64,000 nucleotides of DNA from Epiperipatus broadwayi (taxonomy: Eukaryota > Onychophora > Udeonychophora > Euonychophora > Peripatidae). Of this stretch, positions 63,488 to 64,000 are shown piece by piece. The stretch lies in NCBI GenBank assembly GCA_028023455.1, contig JAQFVV010012418.1, forward strand, positions 10,828,563-10,892,562. Reading direction: 5' to 3'. Position 1 is the stretch's first letter; every line of letters starts with the position of its first letter. A program made the translations under genes and the position numbers. Below the pieces are notes generated by a model that saw only the letters and a program-made list of their open reading frames with translations, had not been told where the DNA came from and did not search any database.

Positions 63488-64000
63488 TTCTTTCTCAAAT
63501 CATAAGAATGTGGGTGGTGAGATTTAAAATTGTTATTTTTTTCTTTGTTATTTTCTTCCATTTTCAAATTCTATTGGCTGAGAAGTTTTAAAAAAATATT
63601 TTATCCAATAGATTTTCAAAATATTGCTAATTTTCTTTAATTCACACTTTTCATTAATGCTCTTAAATCTTTTAAATAAACCATTTTCACACACTAAAGA
63701 TAAATTCCTTTGAAGTGTCACAGTGCATATGAAATTCCATGTGATGTTTTTTTACATTCATACAATGGACAGACAATTGAAAAATAAACATAAGAAATGA
63801 AGAACACATTTTGGCATTTTAGAGAAAAATGTAATTTACTTGCCATTTATTGACACATTAATATCAACTAACCATGACATCAATTTTTATAAAACACATA
63901 TTCTGACAAAAATTGAATAATATGACCAGAAATTTCTTAGGGAAACTATACATATTTTTAAAGAACCTAAAAGTATAAATGAAAAGTTTGAATTTAAAAA
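63488..64000. other. Possible PLE-like tail and non-coding end of window
   Basis: Sequence following the hammerhead-like core may belong to a decayed PLE 3' region, but no GIY-YIG motif is readable. Nothing else recognised. Confidence 0.3.

Overview
This window is very AT-rich eukaryotic DNA (roughly three quarters A+T by eye). It has long dinucleotide and trinucleotide microsatellites and no intact protein-coding gene, rRNA or CRISPR array. The mobile elements point to an animal, most likely an invertebrate: RTE-type and other APE-type non-LTR retrotransposons, EN+ Penelope-like elements (PLEs) with GIY-YIG remnants, a ZBED5-like hAT transposase, short tRNA-derived SINEs and a gag-bearing terminal-repeat element. 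I cannot name the species from sequence alone. There is no bacterial, viral or organellar gene organisation.

Layout. 1-7.67 kb is non-coding except for a tRNA-like SINE (1900-1982). A 1.1-kb foldback repeat (7674-8805) carries three hammerhead-ribozyme-like cores. It is followed by a decayed LINE reverse transcriptase with a YVDD box (9.04-9.9 kb), a hAT MITE (10132-10581) and a second decayed RT (13.03-13.47 kb). 17.0-20.45 kb holds a minus-strand APE-type LINE (a partial copy plus a longer copy), abutting a PLE-like terminal repeat (20.49-20.81 kb). 25.76-29.11 kb is a gag-only element bounded by a palindromic terminus. 33.65-36.6 kb is a cluster: a PLE with RT and a GIY-YIG remnant, a foldback element, a LINE endonuclease fragment, and a second degenerate hammerhead-type repeat. 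38.31-38.87 kb is a long palindrome made of two PLE 3' ends. 39.42-42.3 kb is a decayed hAT with a SINE inserted in it. 47.99-50.9 kb is a full-length but dead RTE. 53.71-55.17 kb is a composite PLE fragment inside nested inverted repeats. 58.47-60.32 kb holds a second SINE type, a 345-bp tandem duplication and another foldback. The last kilobases hold a long (ATT)n tract and a PLE-like tail with a further hammerhead-like core.

Nothing here works together as a host pathway. The coherent theme is self-folding retroelement DNA: PLE terminal repeats, palindromes and hammerhead-like cores recur in at least six places. The best candidate for something under-described is the 7.7-8.8 kb / 36.0-36.6 kb repeat family, which combines CUGAUGA and GAAAC boxes with pairable stems I and II and a palindromic stem III in a unit-spacer-unit layout. 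All motif calls were made by eye; no homology search or folding program was run.
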